Shown: positions 1-8,840, numbered from the stretch's first letter. The stretch: 47,035 nt of DNA from a bacterium (GCA_021777375.1 JAJYDV010000005.1:15789-62823), one strand, 5' to 3'. A program made the numbers and translations. The notes: a model not told the origin generated them from the sequence alone.

Positions 1-480
1 CGATTCTGGGGCTAAACCTATGGCTTGAGGCATGGCGTTAACAAGCTTGACGGCATCAATACCTAAAGCCGTGTAATTATCCATCTTTTCTCTGACCGAT
101 TCTGGGGCATAGCCTATGGCTGAAGGCATGGCGTTAACAAGCTTGACGGCATCAATACCTAAAGCCGTGTAATTATCCATCTTTTCTCTGACCGATTCTG
201 GGGCTAAACCTATGGCTTGAGGCATGGCGTTAACAAGCTTGACGGCATCAATACCTAAAGCCGTGTAATTATCCATCTTTTCTCTGACCGATTCTGGGGC
301 ATAGCCTATGGCTGAAGGCGAGGCGTTAACAAGCTTGACGGCATCAATACCTAAAGCCGTGTAATTATCCATCTTTTCTCTGACCGATTCTGGGGCAAAG
401 CTTATGGCTGAATGCGAGGCGTTAACAAGCTTGACGGCATCAATACCTAAAGCCGTGTAATTATCCATCTTTTCTCTGAC
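1..480 (-). repeat. Five 96-bp tandem repeats inside the mTERF-like gene
   Basis: Units begin at 1, 97, 193, 289 and 385, with a partial sixth from 481 to about 526. The period is exactly 96 bp (32 codons). About 66 bp of each unit is identical in all copies; the differences fall in a block of about 30 bp encoding the variable residues. Two block versions alternate in the first four units (Gln/Leu type at 1 and 193, Ser/Tyr type at 97 and 289). Confidence 0.97.
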
Positions 481-894
481 CGATTCTGAGGCATAGCCTA
501 TGGCTGAAGGCATGGCGTTAACAAGCCTGGGAGCGTCTAAGCCAAAGGAATGCATGGTACGCTGAGTGCGGATAAAGGTATCTAACGGAATAAGAGTGGG
601 CTGTGTGATCTCATAAGAATCAACAAGTCCAGCAGATAAACCAATAAACTCTAGGAAACTTCGGCGTGCCGAAACTACATCTTGCCATTTATCTTCATTA
701 ACTGGCTCGTCAAGTCTAAGTGAACCAGTAATAATAGTGTCGTTCAAAGACTGGCGGAGTACTGGATCATACATCCATTGAGGATCTACTCCATAAACTT
801 CCAGCCATGGCTGGTCTCCAGGAGTTAGACAGGTCGGTTCCTGAGCATGCCGAACGTTAGTCTCTGAACTTTGTTCGTGATTGCGGACAGTCAT
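1..894 (-). CDS. Tandem 32-residue mTERF-like helical repeat protein (3' end outside window)
   Basis: Open from ATG at 894 down to base 1 (298 codons) with no stop, so the C-terminus lies outside the window. Residues 1-105 are non-repetitive; then one divergent repeat and five near-identical 32-residue repeats follow, each containing REKMDNYTALGIDAVKLVNA and then a variable stretch ending in AIG-x-AP. The spacing of LGI, the LV pair, the Pro and the following helix resembles the mTERF motif, a two- to three-helix nucleic-acid-binding repeat known mostly from eukaryotic organelle proteins; this assignment is inference from pattern. A possible -10 (TACAAT) lies 6 nt before ATG and there is no ribosome binding site. 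Alternatives are another helical solenoid family (TAL-like, HEAT-like). Function unknown. Confidence 0.7.
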   Translation of the reverse strand, partial: MTVRNHEQSSETNVRHAQEPTCLTPGDQPWLEVYGVDPQWMYDPVLRQSLNDTIITGSLRLDEPVNEDKWQDVVSARRSFLEFIGLSAGLVDSYEITQPTLIPLDTFIRTQRTMHSFGLDAPRLVNAMPSAIGYASESVREKMDNYTALGIDAVKLVNASHSAISFAPESVREKMDNYTALGIDAVKLVNASPSAIGYAPESVREKMDNYTALGIDAVKLVNAMPQAIGLAPESVREKMDNYTALGIDAVKLVNAMPSAIGYAPESVREKMDNYTALGIDAVKLVNAMPQAIGLAPES

Positions 895-953
895 TAGTAT
901 ATTGTATCACTTTAGTTAGCTTTTTACAAGGGGGCAGTATTTCGCTGTTAGCC

Positions 954-2316
954 CAAATTTAAAAGTGGAGTAATAAGGTGTACTTAGCTATGCTTCTCTC
1001 TGTAAAGGAGAATACCTTATGAAACAACTACATAAACAATTTAGTGACGAGGAGATAAAACAATATCTTAAGTGGTATGAGACAAGGGTTATGACTAAGT
1101 CTGAGGTATTAACCCTACTTGGCATAAAGGACAGTAGGTTCTATGTATTGCTTGCTCAGTATATAGATAAACCGAAACAGTTTAGCGTGGCATACAATCG
1201 CCTAAAAGCTACCAGGAGTTTACCGCCTAAAGTAGTCAAACAAATCCGTAGAGAGCTAGAAACAGAAAGAGGTTATGTGACTAATCCTAATATGTCAATC
1301 ATGTTCTACAACTACTCAGCTATTCGTGATGTGGTTGAGGAAGAAACGGGATACAATCTGTCTGCTCAGACAGTCATCAACTATGCCAAGAGGTGGGGAT
1401 TCTACCTAGAAAGACCGAAACGTAAGGCTCACACCCGAGAGGTATTAACTGATTCAGTTGGCATGTTGCTACAGCATGATGCTAGCTCACACCAATGGAG
1501 TCCCTATGCCTTTAGACCAGACGGTAAGCCGCTGAAGTGGTCACTCATTACCACATTAGATGACCACAGCCGTAAATTACTCTATGCAGAGTTATTTGAA
1601 CACGAGTCCGCTTGGGCACATATACAGTCGTTAGAATCAGTAGTTTTACATAATGGGGTTGGTGTCCAGTATTACTCAGATAATCACGCTATCTTTCGGT
1701 ATGTGACAAACCGTGATGCCAATGGTCTGAGTGCTGCCAATTACCAGAGGGTTCTTGACACTGATGACATTGCCCCGCAGTGGAAACAAGCTGTTGAAGC
1801 CAGTGGCATGAAAGTAACCTACGCACTTAGTCCTGAAGCCAAAGGTAAGATTGAGCGACCATACCGATGGTTACAGGATAGACTTGTCAGAAGATCAGCC
1901 AGAGAGCATGCCAAAAACATAGATGATGTTAGACGCATACTCTACCATGAGGTAGATAGGTACAATAACCGAGCTGTGCATAGCACTACTGGTGAGATAC
2001 CGAGTATTAGGTTCAGTAATGCAGTGAATGATGGTAGGTCAGTGTTTAGGCCATTAGACCTTACTAAAGCTAAACCGCCAGTAACTTCAACTAGGGATAT
2101 ATTCTGCCTTAGGACTGAACGCAAAGTTAACGGTTACGGAAAGATATCTTTCAACAGTTTACAGATTAGTGTCCCAGGCAATCTTCCTGATGGAACACCT
2201 GTAGCCCTGCATATTATTCCAGATCAGACAATAACTGAAGTAAGGTTTCTTAGAAACAATACGGTACTTGGATACCAGCAGATACCAACACCAAGACAAC
2301 TCCAGTTTTAAATTTG
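954..2316 (+). mobile_element. Complete insertion sequence with imperfect terminal inverted repeats
   Basis: A single transposase gene is bounded by imperfect inverted repeats at about 954-981 and 2288-2316. Both ends start with CAAATTTAAAA read inward, continue with TGGAGT, and share GGTGT further in. The transposase stop codon lies inside the right repeat. No clear target-site duplication is visible. The element sits between the helical-repeat gene and pilC. Confidence 0.75.
1019..2311 (+). CDS. DDE (rve-type) transposase
   Basis: Encodes 430 residues. An N-terminal helix-turn-helix region (about 1-130) precedes an integrase core with a D-D-E triad: Asp in LQHDAS (about 153), Asp in YYSDN (about 219), and Glu in GKIERPYRW (about 278). 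A small C-terminal beta domain follows (about 345-430). The layout matches stand-alone rve-family transposases of the IS481/ISNCY type; the exact family is not certain. The start ATG at 1019 follows AAAGGAG about 8 nt upstream. No frameshift or stop is seen, so the element may be active. Confidence 0.85.
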   Translation: MKQLHKQFSDEEIKQYLKWYETRVMTKSEVLTLLGIKDSRFYVLLAQYIDKPKQFSVAYNRLKATRSLPPKVVKQIRRELETERGYVTNPNMSIMFYNYSAIRDVVEEETGYNLSAQTVINYAKRWGFYLERPKRKAHTREVLTDSVGMLLQHDASSHQWSPYAFRPDGKPLKWSLITTLDDHSRKLLYAELFEHESAWAHIQSLESVVLHNGVGVQYYSDNHAIFRYVTNRDANGLSAANYQRVLDTDDIAPQWKQAVEASGMKVTYALSPEAKGKIERPYRWLQDRLVRRSAREHAKNIDDVRRILYHEVDRYNNRAVHSTTGEIPSIRFSNAVNDGRSVFRPLDLTKAKPPVTSTRDIFCLRTERKVNGYGKISFNSLQISVPGNLPDGTPVALHIIPDQTITEVRFLRNNTVLGYQQIPTPRQLQF

Positions 2317-2373
2317 TGATGCTACTGTTTTAATTTTGAGTTAACATATCGATATTCGCTTGGCTGGTTATTT

Positions 2374-3603
2374 CTATCCTGTGCTAGAAAGTTTAATAAT
2401 TGGCCCATAAACACTTATAGCTATAATTCCCACCATTCCACCGAGGATTACAATCATTACCGGTTCAATAATTGAAGATATCGCACTAACGGCAGAATCC
2501 ACCTCTTCTTCATAAAAATCGGCTACTTTCAAAATAATAGTATCCGATTGACCGGTTTCTTCACCAACGGCCAACATCTGAACGACAATTGCCGGAAAAT
2601 GCTTACTTTTACCGAGTTCGGTTGATAACTGACTACCGGCTTGCACGGCTTTAGAGCAGGCCTGGAGTTCACGTTCAATTACCGCATTACCGATTGCCTC
2701 AGCTGTGGTGTTGATTGATTCAACAATTGAAACGCCGGCACCCATTAGAGACGCAAAGATGCGTGCAAATCTAGCAATCGCGGTTTTCGCGACGATATTT
2801 TTAACCGCCGGAACTCTGAGCAGAAATGAATGCCAGACGTAACGCCCACGTTTGGTTTTTATATAACGCCTAAAGGAAATAATTATTGCCGGCAGTAAGA
2901 TTACCACGCCAATTAAAAACAAAGGCTGCCGCATAGTGTGACTGATTGAAAGTAAGGCGCGCGTATAAACCGGTAGCTGAGCCTTGCCAGCGGTAAGAGA
3001 AGTCATAATCGCACCAATTTTCGGAACAATAAAGGTCATTAACACAAAGAAGGCCAGGATGACTACTGAAAATATTACTGCGGGGTAAATCATAGCGCCG
3101 TGAATCTTACCGCGCAGCGCCGAGTCTTTTTCCTGCTGAACTGCGAGGCGGTCTAATACTTTGTCCAGGATGCCTCCTGTCTCACCGGCGCGCACCATAT
3201 TGACATAGATTGGGGAAAAAACCTTAGGATGTTTCGCAAGCGCATCACTTAAGTTATCTCCTCCTTGAATATCGTCTGTAACTGCAGCAAGGGCCTTTCT
3301 TAGAGGGAGTGAGTCAGTTTGATCACGCAGTAATGTTAAAGAGCGCAGAAGAGGTACCCCGGCACTGACCATTGTTGAGAGCTGGCGCGTGAAAATTACC
3401 AAGCTCTTAGGCTTAACTTTGCCACCGCCGGGCAAATTAATCTCCATTCCTAAGCCTTTTTTCTTGCCGATTTCTCTTATGATGATTGGAAGTAACTGAT
3501 TCTCGCGCAAAGCGGTCATCGCGGCATTTCTGTCCCTGGCGGTTATGGTCCCTTTCTGTAGCTGCCCGGTTTTAAGGTGTGCTGTATATTCAAAGTCGGG
3601 CAT
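2374..3603 (-). CDS. pilC: Type IV pilus inner-membrane platform protein PilC (GspF family)
   Basis: Encodes 409 residues, the normal length for the family. Two T2SSF domains are present (about 69-194 and 272-395) with membrane segments near 172-193, 227-244 and 380-402. In this family the protein anchors the assembly ATPase and drives pilin polymerisation at the inner membrane. The conserved pattern GETGG occurs after the first cytoplasmic domain and GEETGQ after the second. It lies 4 bp downstream of pilB on the same strand, so the two are almost certainly co-transcribed. No pilin, prepilin peptidase or PilT gene is seen in this window. Confidence 0.93.
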   Translation of the reverse strand: MPDFEYTAHLKTGQLQKGTITARDRNAAMTALRENQLLPIIIREIGKKKGLGMEINLPGGGKVKPKSLVIFTRQLSTMVSAGVPLLRSLTLLRDQTDSLPLRKALAAVTDDIQGGDNLSDALAKHPKVFSPIYVNMVRAGETGGILDKVLDRLAVQQEKDSALRGKIHGAMIYPAVIFSVVILAFFVLMTFIVPKIGAIMTSLTAGKAQLPVYTRALLSISHTMRQPLFLIGVVILLPAIIISFRRYIKTKRGRYVWHSFLLRVPAVKNIVAKTAIARFARIFASLMGAGVSIVESINTTAEAIGNAVIERELQACSKAVQAGSQLSTELGKSKHFPAIVVQMLAVGEETGQSDTIILKVADFYEEEVDSAVSAISSIIEPVMIVILGGMVGIIAISVYGPIIKLSSTG

Positions 3604-3607
3604 TAGG

Positions 3608-5425
3608 TTAGTCCTTGGTCCTGGCGGTTACTCTTAGGACTTCTTCTAGAGTAGTTTCGCCGCGCAAGCTTTTAATTAGTCCGTCAACGTGCATTGTGAT
3701 CATGCCATCATTTTCGGCTAGAGACTCTAAAGCTTCACTGGTAGTGTTGGATACAATCGCTTTTTGAATTGATTGGCTGTTGTCTAATGCTTCGTAAATA
3801 CCAATGCGCCCTTTATAGCCGGTATGGTTGCAAGCGGCACACCCATCTTCGTGAGCTCGCCACAAGCGACTAATTGTTTTTTCACTACTGCTTAATTCGC
3901 TAACTATGCCCTTATCGTTATCGTCACGAGTGCCGATGCCGTCTTTTAGAGCTTGCCGCTCCAGCTCGTTAATTTTCGCAAAGTCCTGTGCATCTTTCAG
4001 CGAAAAGGCTTCTTTTATACGGGCAATCACACCGCTGTCTGGCTCATACTGCTCGCGGCACTCCTGGCAAAGACGTCTTACCAGGCGCTGAGCAATAACT
4101 ACTCTTACCGTACTGGCAATAAGAAACGGTTCGACGCCCATATCCATCAATCTCGGTAAACAAGTTGCCGCATCGCTGGTGTGCAGGGTTGAAAACACAA
4201 GGTGTCCGGTAAGTGCTGCTTGCACTGCCAAGTCAGCAGTTTCGGTGTCCCGGATCTCGCCGACCATAATAATATTCGGATCCTGGCGTAGCAGCGAGCG
4301 CAAACCATTAGCGAAGGTCATTCCGGCAAGCGGATTAACCTGTGTCTGATTAACTCCCTGAATTCGGTATTCGACTGGGTCTTCGACCGTGGATATGTTA
4401 ACGCTCGGGGTGTTGAGAAGAGACAGTACGCTAAAGAGGGTAGTAGACTTACCGGAACCGGTCGGGCCAGTTACTAAAATCATGCCGTGGGGTTGAACTA
4501 TTGCTTGCTGCAATAATCTAAGCGCGTCGCCCCAAAAGCCCAACTCTTCAAGGGTGGCGGCTTTTACGGATTCGTTTAGAATGCGCATTACCACCTTTTC
4601 GCCATCAACAATTGGCAAGGTCGATACCCTTAGGGCAAATACCTGGCTGCCTACTGCAATTTTAAAACGACCGTCTTGCGGTGCCCGATGTTCATCAATC
4701 TTTAAATTAGCTAAAATCTTAATTCTACTAACCAAAGCATTAAGTACACGCCTTGGAAGCTTGTTGGCCTCTCTTAATATGCCATCAATACGGTAACGTA
4801 CCACAACATACTTTTCGCGCGGCTCAATATGGATGTCACTAGCGCCGTTCTTAACACCATACTCAATAATTAGGTTGACTGTTTGAGCAATTGGCGAGTC
4901 TTCCTTAAGATCGTTTTCGTCTACCGTACCCTCATCTTCTTCGGAGCTCAGTTCGTCACTAGAGATAACCTTGGTTAGTTCACCCTCAATATTGCTCCTA
5001 TAAGTATCTAGAGCCGATTGGATTTGGCTCTCCGGCGCAACGTAGACCCGTAAATTGTTTCCGAGTTGTTTCTGCAGAAAATTTACCGCCTGAATGTCAT
5101 CCGGATCGGCCATCGCAACGTATCTCACGCCGTCTTCATCGACATCAAAAACCACAGCATTATATTGCCTGGCAATCCGCTCCGGAAGTTGCGTCAGCAG
5201 CTCCCGCTTAAGATCTTTCGGGTTTAGTTCAACAAAAGGCACGTCAACCGCACTGGCATATAGCTTGGTCAATTCGTTTTCACTTAAGATATTACCCGCA
5301 ACGACTAAATCCTGCAGGGGTCGTTTTTCAGTCTTCTCCTGTGACCGGAGTTGTGCTAGCTGATCAGCACTAACTTTGCCGCTTTGCTGCAGGAAGTTCT
5401 CGACGAGTTTATCGGCGATGCGCAT
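3608..5425 (-). CDS. pilB: Type IV pilus assembly ATPase PilB (GspE family)
   Basis: Encodes 605 residues. An N-terminal MshEN/T2SSE_N-type domain (about 1-140) is joined by an acidic linker to the hexameric secretion ATPase. Walker A is GPTGSGKST (about 320-328), Walker B lies around IIMVGE (about 385-390) followed by RDTETA, and a zinc site is formed by CQEC (about 450) and CAAC near residue 535. It powers pilus extension with PilC, which follows 4 bp downstream. The region between Walker B and the second zinc pair carries a longer charged insert than usual. A divergent promoter region shared with recA lies upstream. Confidence 0.95.
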   Translation of the reverse strand: MRIADKLVENFLQQSGKVSADQLAQLRSQEKTEKRPLQDLVVAGNILSENELTKLYASAVDVPFVELNPKDLKRELLTQLPERIARQYNAVVFDVDEDGVRYVAMADPDDIQAVNFLQKQLGNNLRVYVAPESQIQSALDTYRSNIEGELTKVISSDELSSEEDEGTVDENDLKEDSPIAQTVNLIIEYGVKNGASDIHIEPREKYVVVRYRIDGILREANKLPRRVLNALVSRIKILANLKIDEHRAPQDGRFKIAVGSQVFALRVSTLPIVDGEKVVMRILNESVKAATLEELGFWGDALRLLQQAIVQPHGMILVTGPTGSGKSTTLFSVLSLLNTPSVNISTVEDPVEYRIQGVNQTQVNPLAGMTFANGLRSLLRQDPNIIMVGEIRDTETADLAVQAALTGHLVFSTLHTSDAATCLPRLMDMGVEPFLIASTVRVVIAQRLVRRLCQECREQYEPDSGVIARIKEAFSLKDAQDFAKINELERQALKDGIGTRDDNDKGIVSELSSSEKTISRLWRAHEDGCAACNHTGYKGRIGIYEALDNSQSIQKAIVSNTTSEALESLAENDGMITMHVDGLIKSLRGETTLEEVLRVTARTKD

Positions 5426-5467
5426 GTTTGCTTTTTAGGTATAAGCCCACTTTAACCTTTAGCGTTA

Positions 5468-5496
5468 AGTATACAATATGGGGCACAAAATGCTAA
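5468..5496 (-). promoter_or_regulatory. Likely promoter of pilB-pilC
   Basis: On the minus strand TTAGCA (-35, 4 of 6) and TATACT (-10) are separated by 17 nt, giving a leader of about 35 nt before the pilB ATG. A second possible -10 (TATACC) lies nearer the start codon. Confidence 0.4.
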
Positions 5497-5544
5497 GCCC
5501 TAGTAATAATTAATTTAATCTTAAAAGCCTTGAGCGGTAATGCT

Positions 5545-5572
5545 TTGTCTCTGGCGTTAATAAACGTATAGT
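5545..5572 (+). promoter_or_regulatory. Likely promoter of recA
   Basis: TTGTCT (-35) and TATAGT (-10) are separated by 16 nt; the leader to the recA ATG would be about 54 nt. No LexA-type inverted repeat was recognised between the promoter and the gene, so SOS control is not evident. Confidence 0.4.
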
Positions 5573-5632
5573 AGTATTCAATGTAAAGTGAAACCTGGCA
5601 AAATATGCAGGTTAGCGGAGGAGAAATGTTTT

Positions 5633-6688
5633 ATGGCGCAAACTAAGTCTGGAGCAACTAAAAGCAAGGGTGAATTGCCGGCTAAGGAATCTAGTGTCAG
5701 CGGTAAGGCCAAAGCCCTTGATGTAGCCATGGAGCAGATTGAAAAACAGTTTGGCAAAGGCGCCATCATGAAGATGGGCGAAGGGCACATTAGTGGCAAC
5801 ATAGAGTTTTCGTCGACGGGATGCATATCATTAGATTTAGCGTTAGGCGGCGGCTTGCCCAAGGGCCGGGTAGTTGAAGTCTATGGGCCGGAGTCTTCAG
5901 GAAAAACTACACTGACTTTGCATGCTATTGCTGAAGTCCAAAAACATGGTGGCACGGCCGCTTTCATTGATGCTGAACATGCGTTAGATCCTAACTATGC
6001 CAAGCGAATCGGCGTCGACGTTGCAAACTTATTGCTTTCCCAACCAGATAATGGCGAGCAGGCTCTGGAGATTACTGAAACTTTAGTGCGCTCCAATGCG
6101 GTTGATCTAATCGTAATCGATTCGGTTGCCGCCTTAGTTCCACGAGCCGAAATTGAAGGCGACATGGGAGAGAGTTTGCCCGGATTGCAAGCCAGATTAA
6201 TGAGCCAGGCGTTACGTAAACTGACCGGGGTTATCTCGCGTTCCAAAACCACCGTTATTTTTATTAACCAAATCCGGATGAAGATTGGTGTGATGTTTGG
6301 TAATCCCGAAACCACCACCGGAGGTAACGCATTAAAGTTTTATTCCAGTGTGCGCATGGATATCCGCCGGATTGGCCAAATAAAACAGGGCGAGGAAGTA
6401 ATTGGTAACCGAACTCGGGTAAAAGTGGTCAAAAACAAGATCGCACCGCCCTTTAAAGAGTCCGAGTTCGATATTATGTATAACGAGGGTATCTCTAAAA
6501 CCGGTGACGTCATTGATATGGCCGCAGAACGTGGCTTAGTTGAAAAGACCGGAGCCTGGTATGCCTATAAAGGAGAGAAAATTGCCCAGGGGCGGGAAGC
6601 TGCTAAAACTTTCCTTAAGAATAACCCTAAGGTACTAGACGAACTAATTAGCGCAATTCTGACTCAAGAAGAGACCGCTAAAGTTTAG
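5633..6688 (+). CDS. recA: Recombinase RecA
   Basis: Encodes 351 residues, typical for RecA. The ATP-binding Walker A motif GPESSGKTT lies at about 85-93, with the DNA-binding loops later in the protein ([18 protein letters not shown] and the [14 protein letters not shown] region). It polymerises on single-stranded DNA for homologous recombination and repair. I place the start at ATG 5633 because GGAGGAG lies 9 nt upstream; an in-frame GTG at 5588 has no such support and would add 15 non-conserved residues. A Lys/Ser-rich 25-residue extension precedes the conserved core. recX follows 38 bp downstream. Confidence 0.97.
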   Translation: MAQTKSGATKSKGELPAKESSVSGKAKALDVAMEQIEKQFGKGAIMKMGEGHISGNIEFSSTGCISLDLALGGGLPKGRVVEVYGPESSGKTTLTLHAIAEVQKHGGTAAFIDAEHALDPNYAKRIGVDVANLLLSQPDNGEQALEITETLVRSNAVDLIVIDSVAALVPRAEIEGDMGESLPGLQARLMSQALRKLTGVISRSKTTVIFINQIRMKIGVMFGNPETTTGGNALKFYSSVRMDIRRIGQIKQGEEVIGNRTRVKVVKNKIAPPFKESEFDIMYNEGISKTGDVIDMAAERGLVEKTGAWYAYKGEKIAQGREAAKTFLKNNPKVLDELISAILTQEETAKV

Positions 6689-6726
6689 GTGTTGTTTTTC
6701 TAATAGGGTCAGGACTTAAAACCATC

Positions 6727-7347
6727 ATGAAAGTTACGGCTATCGAACACATGCCTCATAATCCGGGTATGTATAGGGTTTCGATAGACAATAAGCCCTT
6801 GGGCTATCTGACTGCGGACGACGTTCTAAGTTTAAGTTTGACTCGTGGCAGCGAAATTAGTACTGCCGGCTATGCGCAGCTAGTAAGTAGAATTAAGTAT
6901 GCAGCTTTCTATACAAGTGCCTTAAGGCATGCCGACCGCCGCTTACGCTCCCAAGCCGAAGTAAAAAGTTATTTAAGGAGCCGAGGCTGCGATTTACAGA
7001 CAGCAACCTCAATCATTAAAGAACTAACAAGGCTAGGAATAATTGATGAGTCAAAGCTTGCAGAAGCCTATGTTCACGATAGCGAAATATTAAAACCTCT
7101 TAGCCGAAAAATGCTTGCCTTAAAGCTGAAGCAGAAACAAATCGACCCAGAGCTTATTAACTCAACCATTGTTGCATCAGGCTATGATGACGCTCAAGCC
7201 TTGGATAAACTAATTAGCTTAAGACGCGGGCGATACGGCGGAAATCGGGCCCGCTTTTTTCGCTATTTGCTGCGGCAGGGTTTTAGTTATCCAGAAATTG
7301 AAAAACGCATTGGTCGTCCACCAAGCAATTTCGGCAGGTTTAAATGA
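6727..7347 (+). CDS. recX: Regulatory protein RecX
   Basis: Encodes 206 residues. RecX proteins bind RecA filaments and limit their extension. Three-helix RecX repeats are visible from about residue 62: RADRRLRSQAEVKSYL-like first repeat with the LTRLGIIDESKLAEAY segment, then the KLKQKQID and GYDDAQALDKLISLRR segments, and a third with FRYLLRQGFSYPEIEKRI. The first 60 residues form a non-family N-terminal extension. Position just after recA is the usual arrangement. It ends with TGA, showing UGA is read as stop here. Its last 8 bp overlap the convergent PRC-barrel gene. Confidence 0.9.
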   Translation: MKVTAIEHMPHNPGMYRVSIDNKPLGYLTADDVLSLSLTRGSEISTAGYAQLVSRIKYAAFYTSALRHADRRLRSQAEVKSYLRSRGCDLQTATSIIKELTRLGIIDESKLAEAYVHDSEILKPLSRKMLALKLKQKQIDPELINSTIVASGYDDAQALDKLISLRRGRYGGNRARFFRYLLRQGFSYPEIEKRIGRPPSNFGRFK

Positions 7348-7858
7348 TTGTGGCCGGCGCAGTAACCGGATTTCCGGCCGCCAGATCATTAATCACTACT
7401 TTAGTATCGGTGATCTCACGAACCTGATTGCGGTCGACGCTTAGGTTTCCTCCGCTAAAGCTCTTTAGTATGGACTGTGTAACATAGAGCTTTTGGATAA
7501 ACATCGTTTCGACTTCAACAGCGTAGTCGTTGACCTTTCCGACCTTACTTTTGTTTATAGTAACCACCTGTTTACCGATAAGATTAAAGTTTAAACTAAT
7601 AACGTCCTTAAGCCGAATTAAATCATCGGGTTCGCTTAGTGAGTCATGGTCGTTAACCACGTATCCCTTATTTAGCAGCTCGCGGATATCCTGATAAACC
7701 AAAACCAATGTCTTAGTGCTGAATCGATCTCTGCAGTAAAAGCCTTCAACTTTCAGATTGTCCGGATTAATGATCGGTGCGTAGACTGTTGCAATCTGAG
7801 CCCCGGTTCTTAAGGACATAACCGGTTTATTTAATAGCGTGGCACTTAGTTGGAGCAT
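7340..7858 (-). CDS. PRC-barrel domain protein
   Basis: Encodes 172 residues with no signal peptide or membrane segment. Two PRC-barrel-like halves are visible: residues 8-80 (LNKPVMSLRTGAQIA..., with DNLKVEGFYC) and about 93-150 (LIGKQVVTINKSKVGKVND..., with VQKLYV-like strand). PRC barrels occur in RNA-processing and photosynthetic proteins and often act as small binding modules; no specific role can be assigned. Start ATG is 10 nt from a TATACT box, and its promoter overlaps the divergent tsaE promoter. It converges on recX with an 8-bp overlap. Confidence 0.75.
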   Translation of the reverse strand: MLQLSATLLNKPVMSLRTGAQIATVYAPIINPDNLKVEGFYCRDRFSTKTLVLVYQDIRELLNKGYVVNDHDSLSEPDDLIRLKDVISLNFNLIGKQVVTINKSKVGKVNDYAVEVETMFIQKLYVTQSILKSFSGGNLSVDRNQVREITDTKVVINDLAAGNPVTAPATII

Positions 7859-7868
7859 AACTAATCAT

Positions 7869-7876
7869 AGTATAAT
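7869..7876. promoter_or_regulatory. Overlapping divergent -10 elements (PRC-barrel gene / tsaE)
   Basis: The plus strand has TATAAT at 7871-7876 and the minus strand has TATACT at 7869-7874. The two -10 boxes share four bases, so polymerase could occupy only one direction at a time. Confidence 0.5.
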
Positions 7877-7962
7877 CCGCTTAACGAATTTGCTACTAGA
7901 GAGTGCACAACCTAGAGCATTGGAGTTTTCGCCCTGATAGTCAGATAATAAGGAATAGCCGT

Positions 7963-8448
7963 ATGGGAGATAACACTATCAATCATCATTCGCGGAACAA
8001 GAAAGTCGCGTTAGAAGACGTGGCTGCAACGCTTAGTTTGGCAAATAAAATCGGCTCGCGTCTTAAAGGTGGTGAGACGATAGAATTAATTGGCGATCTA
8101 GGGGCCGGCAAGACCACTTTTGTAATTGGACTTACCAATGGAGCCGGAATTAATGAACCGGTGAGTAGCCCTAGTTTTACAATCCGTAACGACTACACCT
8201 CGCAAAATCTAAGCATTGCTCATTTTGATTTTTTCCGTTTGAGTGATCCGGGAGAGCTCAAAGAAGTGCTGGCTGAAACGCTATCCGACTCGCACTCCGT
8301 AGTAGTTATCGAGTGGGGTTCTGAACTAAGTCAGGTTTTGCCGCCTCGTCGTGTTAAGCTTTTCCTTAAGCCGACGCCAAGCGGATCAAGGGAAGTTGAG
8401 ATATTTTATCCGGATGATTATGCTTATTTGTTTGAGGAGGTATATTAG
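7963..8448 (+). CDS. tsaE: tRNA t6A biosynthesis ATPase TsaE
   Basis: Encodes 161 residues. TsaE is the ATPase that works with TsaB and TsaD to make the N6-threonylcarbamoyl modification at A37 of ANN-decoding tRNAs. Walker A GDLGAGKTT lies at about 44-52, followed by the family pattern SSPSFT and HFDFFRL, and a conserved IEWG near residue 120. Start ATG 7963 is preceded by AAGGA at a spacing of about 7 nt; an in-frame GTG at 7903 lacks this and would add 20 unrelated residues. The stop overlaps the tsaB start by one base, so the two are translationally coupled. Confidence 0.93.
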   Translation: MGDNTINHHSRNKKVALEDVAATLSLANKIGSRLKGGETIELIGDLGAGKTTFVIGLTNGAGINEPVSSPSFTIRNDYTSQNLSIAHFDFFRLSDPGELKEVLAETLSDSHSVVVIEWGSELSQVLPPRRVKLFLKPTPSGSREVEIFYPDDYAYLFEEVY

Positions 8449-8840
8449 TGCTAATCCTAATGATCCGTTCAGACCAACAGATGGCAGAACTCTATCTTAA
8501 TCAAGACCGTGAGTGCTTAGTTAAGCATGTCTGGGAGGCCAATCATCAGCTGGCCGAATCGATCAATAAAGAGATTCGGCAGTTACTTAAAAAAACCAAG
8601 CTGACTTTGAGCCAGCTGCAGGCAATTGGCGTATATAGCGGCCCGGGTAGTTTTACTTCACTGAGAATAGGGCACAGTGTAGCCAACGCATTGGCCTACG
8701 GACTTCAACTACCGATTGTTGAGGCTGGTGGTGAGGATTGGCAGGCGTCGATAGTAGCGATGCTTGAAGAAGGAAAGAATGATCGACTAGTCGTACCGCT
8801 TTATGGTGCGCCACCGCGAACGACTAAGCCTCGTAAATAA
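8448..8840 (+). CDS. tsaB: TsaB-like t6A biosynthesis protein (short form)
   Basis: Encodes 130 residues, shorter than the usual 220-240. The N-terminal ASKHA fold is recognisable from SGPGSFTSLRIG (about 65-76), the TsaB signature. The second lobe is missing or reduced to a basic tail (APPRTTKPRK). TsaB is a non-catalytic partner of TsaD. GTG start at 8448 with GAGGAGG 8 nt upstream; the G is shared with the tsaE TAG stop. Small TsaB forms may be normal in reduced genomes, but a C-terminal truncation is also possible. tsaD is not in the window. Confidence 0.85.
   Translation: MLILMIRSDQQMAELYLNQDRECLVKHVWEANHQLAESINKEIRQLLKKTKLTLSQLQAIGVYSGPGSFTSLRIGHSVANALAYGLQLPIVEAGGEDWQASIVAMLEEGKNDRLVVPLYGAPPRTTKPRK

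Noticed and set aside
1-540. CRISPR array
   Set aside because: The 96-bp units are contiguous coding repeats with no spacers between them.
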